Shown here: piece after piece, positions 1-8,883 of the stretch
How the letters are laid out: every line of letters begins with the position of its first letter
Numbering within the stretch: position 1 is the stretch's first letter
Assembly (NCBI GenBank): GCA_025055115.1
Contig: JANWYJ010000011.1
Location: 19,082-83,081 of the forward strand
Direction of reading: 5' to 3'
Length of the DNA stretch: 64,000 nt
From: Gemmata sp.
Lineage (GTDB): Bacteria; Planctomycetota; Planctomycetia; Gemmatales; Gemmataceae
Notes under the pieces: generated by a model
What the model saw: only the letters and a program-made list of their open reading frames with translations
The model's database searches: none
What the model was told of the DNA's origin: nothing
Program-made: the position numbers and the translations under genes

Positions 1-3000
1 GGTGCCCGGCACATTCCCATTCCCCAGCAGCGCCGCGGTCCCAACGGCCGCTTCCTCCGCATCGTGGGTGCAAAACATCACAACTTGAAGAACATTACCG
101 CCGAAATCCCCCTAGGATTATTCGTTTGCATCACGGGTGTCAGTGGCAGCGGGAAATCATCGCTGATCAACGATGTTCTGCTGACACACCTGCGCTCCAA
201 AACCCTCACATCCGAGAGTGCCGACGATGCCGAGGAAGAACCAACAGCCGTAGTTTCCCCCAACGGCCTGTGTGAACGGATCGAGGGTAGCGAATTTATC
301 GACAAAGTCATCACCATCGACCAATCTCCCATCGGCCGCACGCCGCGGTCCAACCCGGCCACCTATATCAAGTTGTGGGATGAAATCCGCGCCTTATACG
401 CCGAAATGCCAGAAGCCAAAGTGCGCGGTTATCGCCCGGGCCGATTCAGCTTCAATAAACCCGGTGGCCGTTGCGAAGCCTGTGAAGGGAATGGCTCCAA
501 CCGGCTGGAAATGGACTTCCTCGCCGATGTTTGGGTGCAGTGCCCCGTGTGCGAAGGTCGCCGTTTCAATCGCGAAACGCTCCAGGTGAAATACCGCGGT
601 CAATCGATTCATGATGTTCTGCAAATGGAGGTCGCCCAAGCTCTCGAACATTTTGAGCATGTGCCGAAAATTCGCGCCATGCTGCAAACTCTCCACGATG
701 TTGGGCTGGATTACATCAAATTAGGGCAACCCTCCCCCACCCTCTCCGGGGGGGAAGCCCAACGGATCAAACTCGCCAAAGAGCTAGTCCGCCGCGGTAC
801 CGGGCGCACGCTTTACATTCTCGACGAACCGACAACGGGCTTACATTTCGAAGACGTTCGGAAATTGTTGGAGGTCTTGCACGGATTCGTGGATCAAGGC
901 AACACAGTGGTGGTGATCGAACATGATCTGGACGTTGTGAAAACTGCCGACTGGATCATTGACCTAGGCCCTGAAGGTGGTGACGGCGGCGGGGAAATCA
1001 TTGCCACCGGTCCACCGGAAGAAATCGTCCGCTGCCCCCGCTCGTACACGGGGCAAGCCCTCGCTGCCCGCTTGGCTGCTGGGCCGTCCCAACGCCGCTC
1101 GAATGGCCGCCGCCTCGGGGCACCCCCCAAGATGCCACCCCCGCGGCCCACCGAGCCGTTCATCACCCATCTGTGCGTCGAAGGGGCCTGCCAACATAAC
1201 CTCAAAAACGTCTCCGCGAAGCTCCCACGCGACAAGATGACCGTTTTCTGCGGCCCCAGCGGCAGTGGCAAGTCGTCGTTGGCTCTCGATACCATCTACG
1301 CCGAAGGCCAACGGCGCTATGTCGAATCGCTCTCCAGCTACGCGCGACAGTTTCTCGGACAGGTGCAGAAGCCGAAAGTCGAGCAGATCACCGGGCTTTC
1401 CCCAGCCATCAGTATTGAACAAAAAACCACCAGCCGGTCGCCACGCAGCACCGTCGGTACAATCACGGAAATTTACGACTATTTGCGGATTCTCTACGCC
1501 CGGCTCGGTCAACGGCATTGCCCCCACTGCGGACAGCCTGTGGGTACCCAAACCGCAGACCAAATTGTGGACAAAGTTCTCAGCCGACCCGAGGGGAGCA
1601 AACTGTACATCATGGCCCCCGTCGAGCGTCGCAGCCAGGAGAAGTACGAAACCCTCTTCGATGAAATTCGCCGCGCCGGCTATACCCGAGTCCGCATTGA
1701 TGGCTACAGCTACACTCTCGACTCGGCCCCCGCCATCGACCACCGCCGTCAACATCGCGTTGAGGTCATCGTTGATCGCAACGTTGTTAAGCCGGGCACA
1801 CGCAGTCGCATCGCCGAAGCCGTCGAACAAGCCCTCGAGTTAGGCCGCGGGGTCCTCCATATCGCGGATGTTCAAACCGAAGTCCCGGAAAACAAGTGGA
1901 AGGTCGAGAAGTTCTCGCAGCACCTGGCTTGTGAAAACTGTAACGTGAGCTTTGAAACGCTCAATCCGCATCATTACTCGTTCAACAGTCCCTTGGGTTG
2001 GTGCTCCACTTGCGAAGGTTTGGGCTTCCAACGGGGGGCCAATGCGAACGTATTGGTAGGTCATCCGCAGTTGTCGTTGCGGCAGGGTGCGATCACGGCT
2101 TGGCCGTCGCTGCAGCCGCACTCACCTTGGTTACCGTTTGCCGAGGCTCTCGCCCGACATGTCGGTTTTTCGCTCGATACGCCCTTTTGTCAACTGGCGG
2201 CCGAGCATCAGCGAGCCATCTTGCACGGCACGGGCGATAGTTGGATTGAACTTCCGCAGCCGTCCGAATCACGCTCCGCGGTGACTGCGAAAACCCGCCG
2301 CCAGTCGAAGGACGGTGCCACCCCAGCCACGACAAAATTCCAATACAAAGGATTGTTTCCCGCCATCGACGAGGCCTCACGCGTCTCCTGGGTATATCGC
2401 CAGAAGTTGGAGCAGCTTGTGGACGAAGTGCCTTGCTCGGCATGTCAAGGGGCGCGCATCCGCCCGGATGCCGCGGCGACGCGGTTCGCGGGCCTTACTT
2501 TGGGGGATTTGTGTTCACGACCCTTGGGCGAAGTCCTCACCCTGTTCAAAAATTTGACACTTTCACCCACACAGCGCCCCATCGCCGGTGAAGTTCTTCG
2601 CGAAATTTCAGCGCGGTTGCAATTTCTTGTCGATGTCGGGCTGGAGTATTTGACGCTGGCACGCCCCGGGCCGACCCTCTCCGGTGGCGAAGCGCAGCGG
2701 ATTCGTCTCGCATCCCAGATCGGCAGTGGCCTGACGGGTGTACTCTATGTTCTCGATGAACCCACGATTGGTCTTCACCCCCGCGACAACCAACGGCTCC
2801 TCCAGGCTCTGCAACGGCTGCGCGATCTGGGCAACACACTGGTGGTGGTGGAACATGATCGTGAGGTGATCGGCGCGGCCGATTATCTGCTCGATTTTGG
2901 CCCAGGTGCTGGCGATCAGGGTGGCGAGATCACCGCGTCGGGCACCCCCCAACAGGTAAGTCAGAACCCCCGATCGCTCACCGGCAGCTACTTGAGCGGC

Positions 3001-5214
3001 ACCCGCGCCATCGCCATTCCCACCAACCGCCGCTTGATTGGGCAGCAACCTCGACAGAATGCCACAAAATCAGGCACTCCAAGAACTCCTCGGGCTAACA
3101 CTCAGTTTCCCCAAGCCTTCACCCCCGAGGGTCAACCGGCCGTGTGTCTATCGGTTCGTGGCGCCCGGCAGAACAACTTGAAGAATGTGGATGTCGATTT
3201 CCCCTTGGGGGCGCTAGTAGCCGTGACCGGCGTTAGCGGCAGTGGCAAGTCGTCGCTGGTCAATGAGGTTCTCTATAACACCGTCGCGCGTCAGCTCCAT
3301 CGGGTCAAGACCACGATAGCCGCATACGATGAAGTCCGTGGGCTGGCGCACATCGACAAGATCATCAACGTGGATCAAGACCCGATTGGCAATTCGCCAT
3401 CTTCGAATCCGGCCACTTATACGGGTGTTTTCGATCTCATTCGCGAATTGTACGCACGCCTGCCTGAATCGAAGGTACGCGGCTATCATCCCCGGCGTTT
3501 TAGTTTCAACCAAAAGGGTGGCCGCTGCGAAGCCTGTGAGGGCATGGGTCAAAAAAAGATCGAAATGCACTTTCTGCCCGATGTTTGGGTCGAGTGCGAC
3601 ACCTGCCACGGTCTTCGCTACAACCCGGAGACGCTCGCGGTGCGCTACCACGGCCGTAGCATCGCCGACGTTCTTCAGATGCGCATCAGTGATGCCTTGG
3701 AACTATTTGGCAACATTCCAAAGATTCGCATCATTCTTCAAACATTGGTCGATGTTGGTCTGGGTTATATGGCCTTGGGTCAGCCCGCTCCCACGATGAG
3801 CGGAGGCGAAGCTCAACGAATCAAACTGGCTGCGGAATTGGCCCGACCCAGCACTGGAAAAACCCTCTACATCCTCGACGAACCAACGACCGGTCTCCAT
3901 TTCGACGATATTCGCAAACTCCTTGAGGTGCTACACCGGCTGGTTGATGTGGGCAATACGGTCATCACCGTGGAACACAATCTCGATGTGATCAAAAACG
4001 CCGATTGGATTATCGATCTGGGGCCAGAGGCTGGGACGGGGGGGGGTGAAGTGGTCGCTTGTGGAACCCCGGAAGATGTGGTGCGGCAATGGGCAGCCGG
4101 GGCACCGACGCACACAGGGCGGATTCTCCAAGAGGTGCTTCAAGCCGGTCCCTACGCGCAGCGCAAGCCCTTCGACCCCCAGGCCGCCCTGCAGGCCCGA
4201 GCCGGTGATCTGGATTTGAACGATGTGGGCAAAGAGCAACAGTTACCTTGGGAAGTCGATGGTCGGCGATGGCACACCCAAGACCGTGTGACCACCACCG
4301 GTCGTCCCATGAAGTGGGACGGCGAAATGCTGGCGTGGGTTGTGGAGCAGATTCAACAAACCGGCCGCTTCCAAGAAACGAATTGGAAGCACCGCAGCAT
4401 TGTGGAAATCATCCCCCTTCGCAAAGGTGCGGATTGGTTCCTCCACGCTCTGACCGGGCACGAAGCCTACGTGAAGCTGGTCTTTCGCGTACCCGGACGA
4501 CCCTTCAAACAACGGGAATTGGAGCAGCAGTTGGCTTTCCCGCCCTTGTCGGACACGCCAGGGCTGGAAGGTTACTCCCGGGATAGCAACCGCGTGGAAG
4601 TGGTCAACCGCGGCGCAATCCAACAAATCACGCTGGTTGTTCACAAGAAGTCAGAAATCGATACTCCGGCGTTTCGCGCATTCCTGTCGCGGGCCATCGA
4701 CCGCGTGACCGGCGGACAGCAGCGCACAATCAGCGAGGATATTGAAGCTCATATGCCGTGGAAGAAAGATGGCGAGAAATGGCATCTGGGTCCGAAAGGC
4801 TTTCCTGTCGGGCAAAGCCCCCTGTGGGATCGTTCCCTGTTACCGCGATGCCTGCACTTGCTCCGCGACGTGGACTCCACCTTAACCTTCGACTGGGGCC
4901 ATCGCGATACGATCCTTGTCATAACTTCAGAAACAGCAGCAACTTGGGGCCGCATTCACACCAAAAAGCCCGATGCCCTCCAGGTCGAATTGACCTGCCG
5001 TCGCGGAACAACCTCTGCCGAGCGGCTGCGCGCTGCGGGGATCGCCGCTGAAGTCACCCGCGGCACCGACAGAGGCACCGAAATTCTCCACATCCGCTTC
5101 ACCCGCACCGAAGAGCTGAGCACCGAGTCACTGCGATCAGTTCTGGCCGAATGCCTCGCTCACTTCAAAAAACTTGCGGGCGCTGGGGGTGTGAACACCA
5201 AGGAAGCCGTCTAG
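1..5214 (+). CDS. uvrA: Tandem UvrA fusion (excinuclease ABC subunit A), 5' truncated by window edge
   Basis: UvrA is the damage-recognition ATPase of nucleotide excision repair. The reading frame is open from base 1, so the gene starts outside the window. Three ABC modules are visible. Nucleotides 1-1130 form a UvrA C-terminal-type half (Walker A GVSGSGKSSL, zinc-module CEAC and CPVC, LSGGEAQRIKLAKEL, ILDEPTTGLHF). Nucleotides 1150-3030 form an N-terminal-type half (GPSGSGKSSLALDTIYAEGQ, LDEPTIGLHP). Nucleotides 3140-4150 form a second C-terminal-type half. The order C-half, N-half, C-half means two UvrA units fused head to tail, with the first N-half missing to the left. After about 4150 come roughly 350 residues foreign to UvrA, holding two related stretches (PWEVDGRRWH and PWKKDGEKWH). 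I do not recognise this extension. Fused double UvrAs are known in several phyla; whether this protein does canonical repair is inferred. Confidence 0.93.
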   Translation, partial: GARHIPIPQQRRGPNGRFLRIVGAKHHNLKNITAEIPLGLFVCITGVSGSGKSSLINDVLLTHLRSKTLTSESADDAEEEPTAVVSPNGLCERIEGSEFIDKVITIDQSPIGRTPRSNPATYIKLWDEIRALYAEMPEAKVRGYRPGRFSFNKPGGRCEACEGNGSNRLEMDFLADVWVQCPVCEGRRFNRETLQVKYRGQSIHDVLQMEVAQALEHFEHVPKIRAMLQTLHDVGLDYIKLGQPSPTLSGGEAQRIKLAKELVRRGTGRTLYILDEPTTGLHFEDVRKLLEVLHGFVDQGNTVVVIEHDLDVVKTADWIIDLGPEGGDGGGEIIATGPPEEIVRCPRSYTGQALAARLAAGPSQRRSNGRRLGAPPKMPPPRPTEPFITHLCVEGACQHNLKNVSAKLPRDKMTVFCGPSGSGKSSLALDTIYAEGQRRYVESLSSYARQFLGQVQKPKVEQITGLSPAISIEQKTTSRSPRSTVGTITEIYDYLRILYARLGQRHCPHCGQPVGTQTADQIVDKVLSRPEGSKLYIMAPVERRSQEKYETLFDEIRRAGYTRVRIDGYSYTLDSAPAIDHRRQHRVEVIVDRNVVKPGTRSRIAEAVEQALELGRGVLHIADVQTEVPENKWKVEKFSQHLACENCNVSFETLNPHHYSFNSPLGWCSTCEGLGFQRGANANVLVGHPQLSLRQGAITAWPSLQPHSPWLPFAEALARHVGFSLDTPFCQLAAEHQRAILHGTGDSWIELPQPSESRSAVTAKTRRQSKDGATPATTKFQYKGLFPAIDEASRVSWVYRQKLEQLVDEVPCSACQGARIRPDAAATRFAGLTLGDLCSRPLGEVLTLFKNLTLSPTQRPIAGEVLREISARLQFLVDVGLEYLTLARPGPTLSGGEAQRIRLASQIGSGLTGVLYVLDEPTIGLHPRDNQRLLQALQRLRDLGNTLVVVEHDREVIGAADYLLDFGPGAGDQGGEITASGTPQQVSQNPRSLTGSYLSGTRAIAIPTNRRLIGQQPRQNATKSGTPRTPRANTQFPQAFTPEGQPAVCLSVRGARQNNLKNVDVDFPLGALVAVTGVSGSGKSSLVNEVLYNTVARQLHRVKTTIAAYDEVRGLAHIDKIINVDQDPIGNSPSSNPATYTGVFDLIRELYARLPESKVRGYHPRRFSFNQKGGRCEACEGMGQKKIEMHFLPDVWVECDTCHGLRYNPETLAVRYHGRSIADVLQMRISDALELFGNIPKIRIILQTLVDVGLGYMALGQPAPTMSGGEAQRIKLAAELARPSTGKTLYILDEPTTGLHFDDIRKLLEVLHRLVDVGNTVITVEHNLDVIKNADWIIDLGPEAGTGGGEVVACGTPEDVVRQWAAGAPTHTGRILQEVLQAGPYAQRKPFDPQAALQARAGDLDLNDVGKEQQLPWEVDGRRWHTQDRVTTTGRPMKWDGEMLAWVVEQIQQTGRFQETNWKHRSIVEIIPLRKGADWFLHALTGHEAYVKLVFRVPGRPFKQRELEQQLAFPPLSDTPGLEGYSRDSNRVEVVNRGAIQQITLVVHKKSEIDTPAFRAFLSRAIDRVTGGQQRTISEDIEAHMPWKKDGEKWHLGPKGFPVGQSPLWDRSLLPRCLHLLRDVDSTLTFDWGHRDTILVITSETAATWGRIHTKKPDALQVELTCRRGTTSAERLRAAGIAAEVTRGTDRGTEILHIRFTRTEELSTESLRSVLAECLAHFKKLAGAGGVNTKEAV

Positions 5215-5330
5215 GAAGCGATTCGGATTGCTGGTTGTTGCAACTTTACACACCGACGGAGATGGTACAGTATCTTTTGCTGTTTAGGAAGCGATTCGGA
5301 TTGCTGGTTGTTGCGACCATACACCCCGCC
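5206..5330. repeat. 73-bp-spaced direct repeat at the uvrA stop codon
   Basis: The uvrA terminal codons and following sequence (from 5206, including TAG at 5212-5214) recur from 5279. Thirty bases starting at TAG are identical (5212-5241 and 5285-5314). The flanking bases are similar: GCCGTC against GCTGTT upstream, and a related TACACNCC stretch downstream. The repeat fills most of the 131-nt gap between uvrA and the convergent esterase-like gene. Confidence 0.9.
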
Positions 5331-5345
5331 GTGAGGAAAAGGTGT

Positions 5346-7859
5346 TCAGGAACCAACCACGATCTTGTTGAGGAATAACATGCGCCGATCGCCGCGCGCG
5401 GAGTAATCCTCTAACAACACCTCGACACTAGGTTCGAGCAATTGCGGCTTGTAACCGCGCGGAACGGCTCCATTGAGCCGGACCCCGATCGGCTTCGACC
5501 AATCGACCATGCCTGGGGCGAGCCAAATTGTGAACTGCCGCACTCCCCGGTGCTGAATGTCGATCATGTTGTTACCGCGAATATCGCCGATCATCTCCGC
5601 CGGGACAATCGCGCCGCCTTGGGTACCGTAGCGCATGTCGTCGGCTTGTAACCAGTAGAAGTGGTTGTCGGTTTCGCGGATCATTTGCCAACTTTGGCGG
5701 TTACGGTTGTCGAGTTTGAGGGTCGCGACGGGATTGGCTCGGGTTTTTCGGCTCATCCAATCGAAGAACACTGGAATTTCAGCCGCAAACCATTCAATCC
5801 CACGACCGCGATACACGCTCCACAGCGACGGGAAGCCATACCGGGTCCATTTTTCGTAGATCGAACGCACGGTTTTCGATCCTTCGCCGTTAAACTCCCC
5901 GGTCACGACAAAAAACGGCAGCAGTTGAGCGTTTTTCCAATATTGGATGAACATTCCCCCCCATTTGGGAACCGGTCCCATGGCCATCACGCCAGCGAAC
6001 AGATCGGGGTGAGAAGCGCCGACATCCATGGCCATATTGGCCCCTTCACCAACCCCCAACAAGAACACTTTGTCGTTATCGACGGTGAAGTGACGGACCG
6101 TATCGCGCAGCGTCGCTGTGACCCAAACGTGATCTTCGCCCCGCCATTCCCAACCTTGCCCAAAGGCACCGGTCCATTCTGGAACAACGACGATGTAACC
6201 ATGTTTGTCGGACTGGGTGATAACCGGTACCAGAATGTCTTCGGGCTTAATGCCCGCGTGCGTCAGAACAATCAGAACTGGATACGCTCGCCCATGGTGA
6301 TATTCGGGCGGCAATTTGACCAGATACGACAAGCCGCCCGGATGCCCCGGGATCGTGGGCGTGACGCGGCGATAGATCTCGGCCAGAGGTTGGCCAGCCA
6401 AGGCGATGCGGGTACCGGTCATGGTTTCCCCATCTTCCGCCCACGCGGGGGGCAAAAGGGAAATCAACCGGGCCAATTCTTCCGCGGGCAGTCCCACGGA
6501 GTTTTTATACTGCCGCAAGATCGCCGCGCGGTCGGTGGCATTGTCGGCCCGTTGGTGCGCAAGGATCAACTCCCGGGCTAACCAAATCTTCCACGCTTTT
6601 TCGGGGTCTGGTGTGGCCCCGTTCTTGCCTTTGGCCCAACCGCTGATAGCGGTCGCCAGCAGTTCCTCGGCTTTTTTCGAGGGTTCTTTGTTGTACATTT
6701 GCTCGCGTTCGACTTGCGCGGCGAGCGTGACAAACATTTCCAGGCGGATGGCCGAATCAGGATGAAGCTCGTGCAGTACTTGTTCCGCGGCGCCGGCCAG
6801 GTTGAGTAACTCGGGGCTGACGTTGGCGGGCGGCTGCCAGGTAGCGCGAGCCAAGCCGCCGCCGAGAGCCACCCGGGCATTCACGACGTGCTGTCCAGTG
6901 GCTTGATCGATGATCTTGCGTAGCAGGCGTCGAGCCGCATCATAGCGTTCCCGATTGGCCTGAAGTTCGGCCGTCACTTTGGCAATCCGGGCGATTTCGT
7001 TAGTTCCCGCAGTTTTTTCGGGAAATGCCTGCAGCAATTCGGCCGTGTAGTGATAACGTCCGGCCGCTAGGGCCATTTCGGCCTCGTTGGCCACCAACTC
7101 TCCGGTCTTGAGGTCGATTTCTTTGAGGAGTTTGTCGAATTGTTCTTTGGCTTCTTGGGGTAGCTCCTGCGGGTGATCGCGGCGCAATCGCTCCACTTCG
7201 TCTTTAGCGAATTGCAACCATCCCGCATCGAGGAAGAACTTTGCAAGAGTCAGGCGCTTGAGCGGATCGCATTTGCCGTCCGGCTCGGCAATATCGGGGT
7301 GAGCCATCAACAGCTTGCGAACGAGCTTGGGGTCCCACTCGCTGGTGCGATAACCAATCGTCCAGCGATGCGTGGTGGACACGACACGGATTTGATAGGG
7401 GTCCATGTAGGTGATTTGTTGACGGATGACCGAGGGACCCGCTCCGGGGACTTTCACCGTCAGCTCGCGCACCCACTTCTCGTTGTATTCGGTCGCCTTG
7501 ATTGTTTCGCCCATGCTCGGAATTGGTTTGTTGTCCGAGCCGAGAAATTTTGTGGTGAAACCGCGCATATCCGGCCGGATTTTGGTGTCGGCTGAAACGC
7601 CGCCCAATTGCCGCGAATGGCTACTGAAGATGGTAATTTTGGGGCCTTCGTCGATGAAGTCCAGCCCTGTGGATTTCACGATGGTGAACACCTGGCCCGA
7701 TGTTTTGTCGAAGATGGTATCGGTTTCCTTGCGGACGTTCCCTTGAATTACAAAACCATCTTTGAGAATCACGACATCGGCGGGAAAAGCCGTAAGACTG
7801 GCCACCCCAACAATTCCCAAAGCTAATCCAAAGCCGGTGGCGGTGTGGGATAACGTCAT
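5346..7859 (-). CDS. Secreted TPR-like / alpha-beta hydrolase (esterase D / PHB depolymerase-like) protein
   Basis: About 838 residues from the chosen ATG at 7859, which has GGGAG upstream and is followed by a clear signal peptide (hydrophobic stretch ending ASLTAFPA). An ATG further upstream at 7943 would add 28 basic residues before the signal sequence and is less likely. The N-terminal part holds a short VVILKDGFVIQGNV segment common in planctomycete secreted proteins. The middle, about residues 170-480, is helical and TPR-like. The last 330 residues resemble alpha/beta-hydrolase esterases (YPVLIVLTHAG, DNDKVFLLGVGEGANMAMDV, SHPDLFAGVMAMG). At the expected nucleophile elbow GxSxG the sequence reads GVGEG, so the serine is missing and hydrolase activity is doubtful. 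Likely periplasmic. Substrate unknown. Confidence 0.75.
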   Translation of the reverse strand: MTLSHTATGFGLALGIVGVASLTAFPADVVILKDGFVIQGNVRKETDTIFDKTSGQVFTIVKSTGLDFIDEGPKITIFSSHSRQLGGVSADTKIRPDMRGFTTKFLGSDNKPIPSMGETIKATEYNEKWVRELTVKVPGAGPSVIRQQITYMDPYQIRVVSTTHRWTIGYRTSEWDPKLVRKLLMAHPDIAEPDGKCDPLKRLTLAKFFLDAGWLQFAKDEVERLRRDHPQELPQEAKEQFDKLLKEIDLKTGELVANEAEMALAAGRYHYTAELLQAFPEKTAGTNEIARIAKVTAELQANRERYDAARRLLRKIIDQATGQHVVNARVALGGGLARATWQPPANVSPELLNLAGAAEQVLHELHPDSAIRLEMFVTLAAQVEREQMYNKEPSKKAEELLATAISGWAKGKNGATPDPEKAWKIWLARELILAHQRADNATDRAAILRQYKNSVGLPAEELARLISLLPPAWAEDGETMTGTRIALAGQPLAEIYRRVTPTIPGHPGGLSYLVKLPPEYHHGRAYPVLIVLTHAGIKPEDILVPVITQSDKHGYIVVVPEWTGAFGQGWEWRGEDHVWVTATLRDTVRHFTVDNDKVFLLGVGEGANMAMDVGASHPDLFAGVMAMGPVPKWGGMFIQYWKNAQLLPFFVVTGEFNGEGSKTVRSIYEKWTRYGFPSLWSVYRGRGIEWFAAEIPVFFDWMSRKTRANPVATLKLDNRNRQSWQMIRETDNHFYWLQADDMRYGTQGGAIVPAEMIGDIRGNNMIDIQHRGVRQFTIWLAPGMVDWSKPIGVRLNGAVPRGYKPQLLEPSVEVLLEDYSARGDRRMLFLNKIVVGS

Positions 7860-8024
7860 GAGTCGCTCCCGGAAACGTCGTGTGGTGGGCCACTTGTTAT
7901 TCTTCCGCGACCAACAAGCCGGATCAAGCGATCGGTTGGCCATCTTCCGGATTGTGTTGAAACCCGCCGACGCTATATTGGATTAAACATTCCACAAAGC
8001 CTGCCGTTGGTCGGAGTTTCAACA

Positions 8025-8582
8025 ATGCCCATCCGCTTTCGGTGCGGTTATTGCCAACAACTCTTAGCGATCGCCACCCGCAAAGCGGGTACGGAAACAA
8101 CCTGCCCCGAGTGTAGCTTCCCCATCACCGTACCCACACCCGAAGAGGCGGAAGCCGAAGAGCGTCGCCGAGCCGAACAACGTCGGCTGAACAAAGTCAC
8201 TCGTGTGCCATCCTCGCCGGCTGCGAACGCTGCCCCCACCACTATGCTGTGGCGACGCGAGGCCTCAGCGGGAGCTTCACACACTCCCGCGCGATCAGCC
8301 ACCACAACTCAACCCGACCAAAAACCGGCCACCAGTAGCAGCAAAAAGGCCGATGATCGACCACTCTTTGAGAAAGAAATCGACGATATCCTCGGCCCGT
8401 CGAAGCCCCTGCCTTGTGCCGAGCGATCGGCTCCGGCCCCCACCAGTGGCGTGGATGCTTTTAGCCTCGACGATTCACCCAGCCAAATCGTCCTCACTGG
8501 GGCCACAGCGACACTTTTGACAGTAGGCGTGGTGGTGTTGATGGTGCTTTCCTTTGTGGCAGGGTATTATGCGGGAAAATAA
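8025..8582 (+). CDS. Small zinc-ribbon protein with C-terminal membrane anchor
   Basis: 185 residues from ATG 8025, preceded by GGAG at 8013-8016; an in-frame start at 8007 lacks this site. Residues 1-35 form a treble-clef or zinc-ribbon motif (CGYCQQ and CPEC, two CxxC pairs). A charged, alanine/proline-rich linker follows, then one hydrophobic segment near the C-terminus (LLTVGVVVLMVLSFVAGYYAG). This plan of N-terminal zinc ribbon, disordered linker and tail anchor is frequent in planctomycetes and has no assigned role. The final codons and stop lie inside a triplicated 31-bp repeat. Confidence 0.72.
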   Translation: MPIRFRCGYCQQLLAIATRKAGTETTCPECSFPITVPTPEEAEAEERRRAEQRRLNKVTRVPSSPAANAAPTTMLWRREASAGASHTPARSATTTQPDQKPATSSSKKADDRPLFEKEIDDILGPSKPLPCAERSAPAPTSGVDAFSLDDSPSQIVLTGATATLLTVGVVVLMVLSFVAGYYAGK

Positions 8583-8653
8583 TGCCGCAGCGGGGTATTA
8601 TGCGGGAAAATGATGCCGCAGCGGGGTATTATGCCGGAGAGTGATGCCGCAGC
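8561..8653. repeat. 31-bp tandem repeat, three copies, starting in the zinc-ribbon gene 3' end
   Basis: The unit begins GGGTATTATGCGGGAAAAT and ends in a TGCCGCAGC segment. It occurs with phases 8565, 8596 and 8627, a period of exactly 31. The first copy contains the end and stop codon of the zinc-ribbon gene. The copies differ mainly by A/G and G/C changes. Confidence 0.9.
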
Positions 8654-8883
8654 AGATCGGTGGTCAGCCCTCCATCAGCGCAACATCACAGGGTCGAAGG
8701 GTTTCGGCACCATCACCAACAGCCCAATGAAGTGCTGGTGCGGTACTGTCACCAGCCGACCCCCACACGTGTTGGCACTGTTGGCACTTTTTGGGACACT
8801 GTTGGCACTTTTTTTGTGTTTTTTTTTGACAAAGCGCTGGCGATCGCGCATATTGTACTTAAGTTCATTATCGTCGGCCTGGA
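8583..8883. other. Non-coding convergent intergenic region with repeats
   Basis: Between the zinc-ribbon gene (+) and the 3' end of the NHL gene (-). It holds the second and third 31-bp repeat copies, a 17-bp direct repeat CACTGTTGGCACTTTTT at 8776 and 8797 (21-bp period), and a long T tract at about 8808-8827. No convincing gene was seen. Confidence 0.6.

Noticed and set aside
8826..8856. TTGACA followed by TATTGT, promoter-like on the plus strand
   Set aside because: The 19-nt spacing is long and there is no gene downstream on that strand; it would read antisense into the NHL gene. Kept only as a note.
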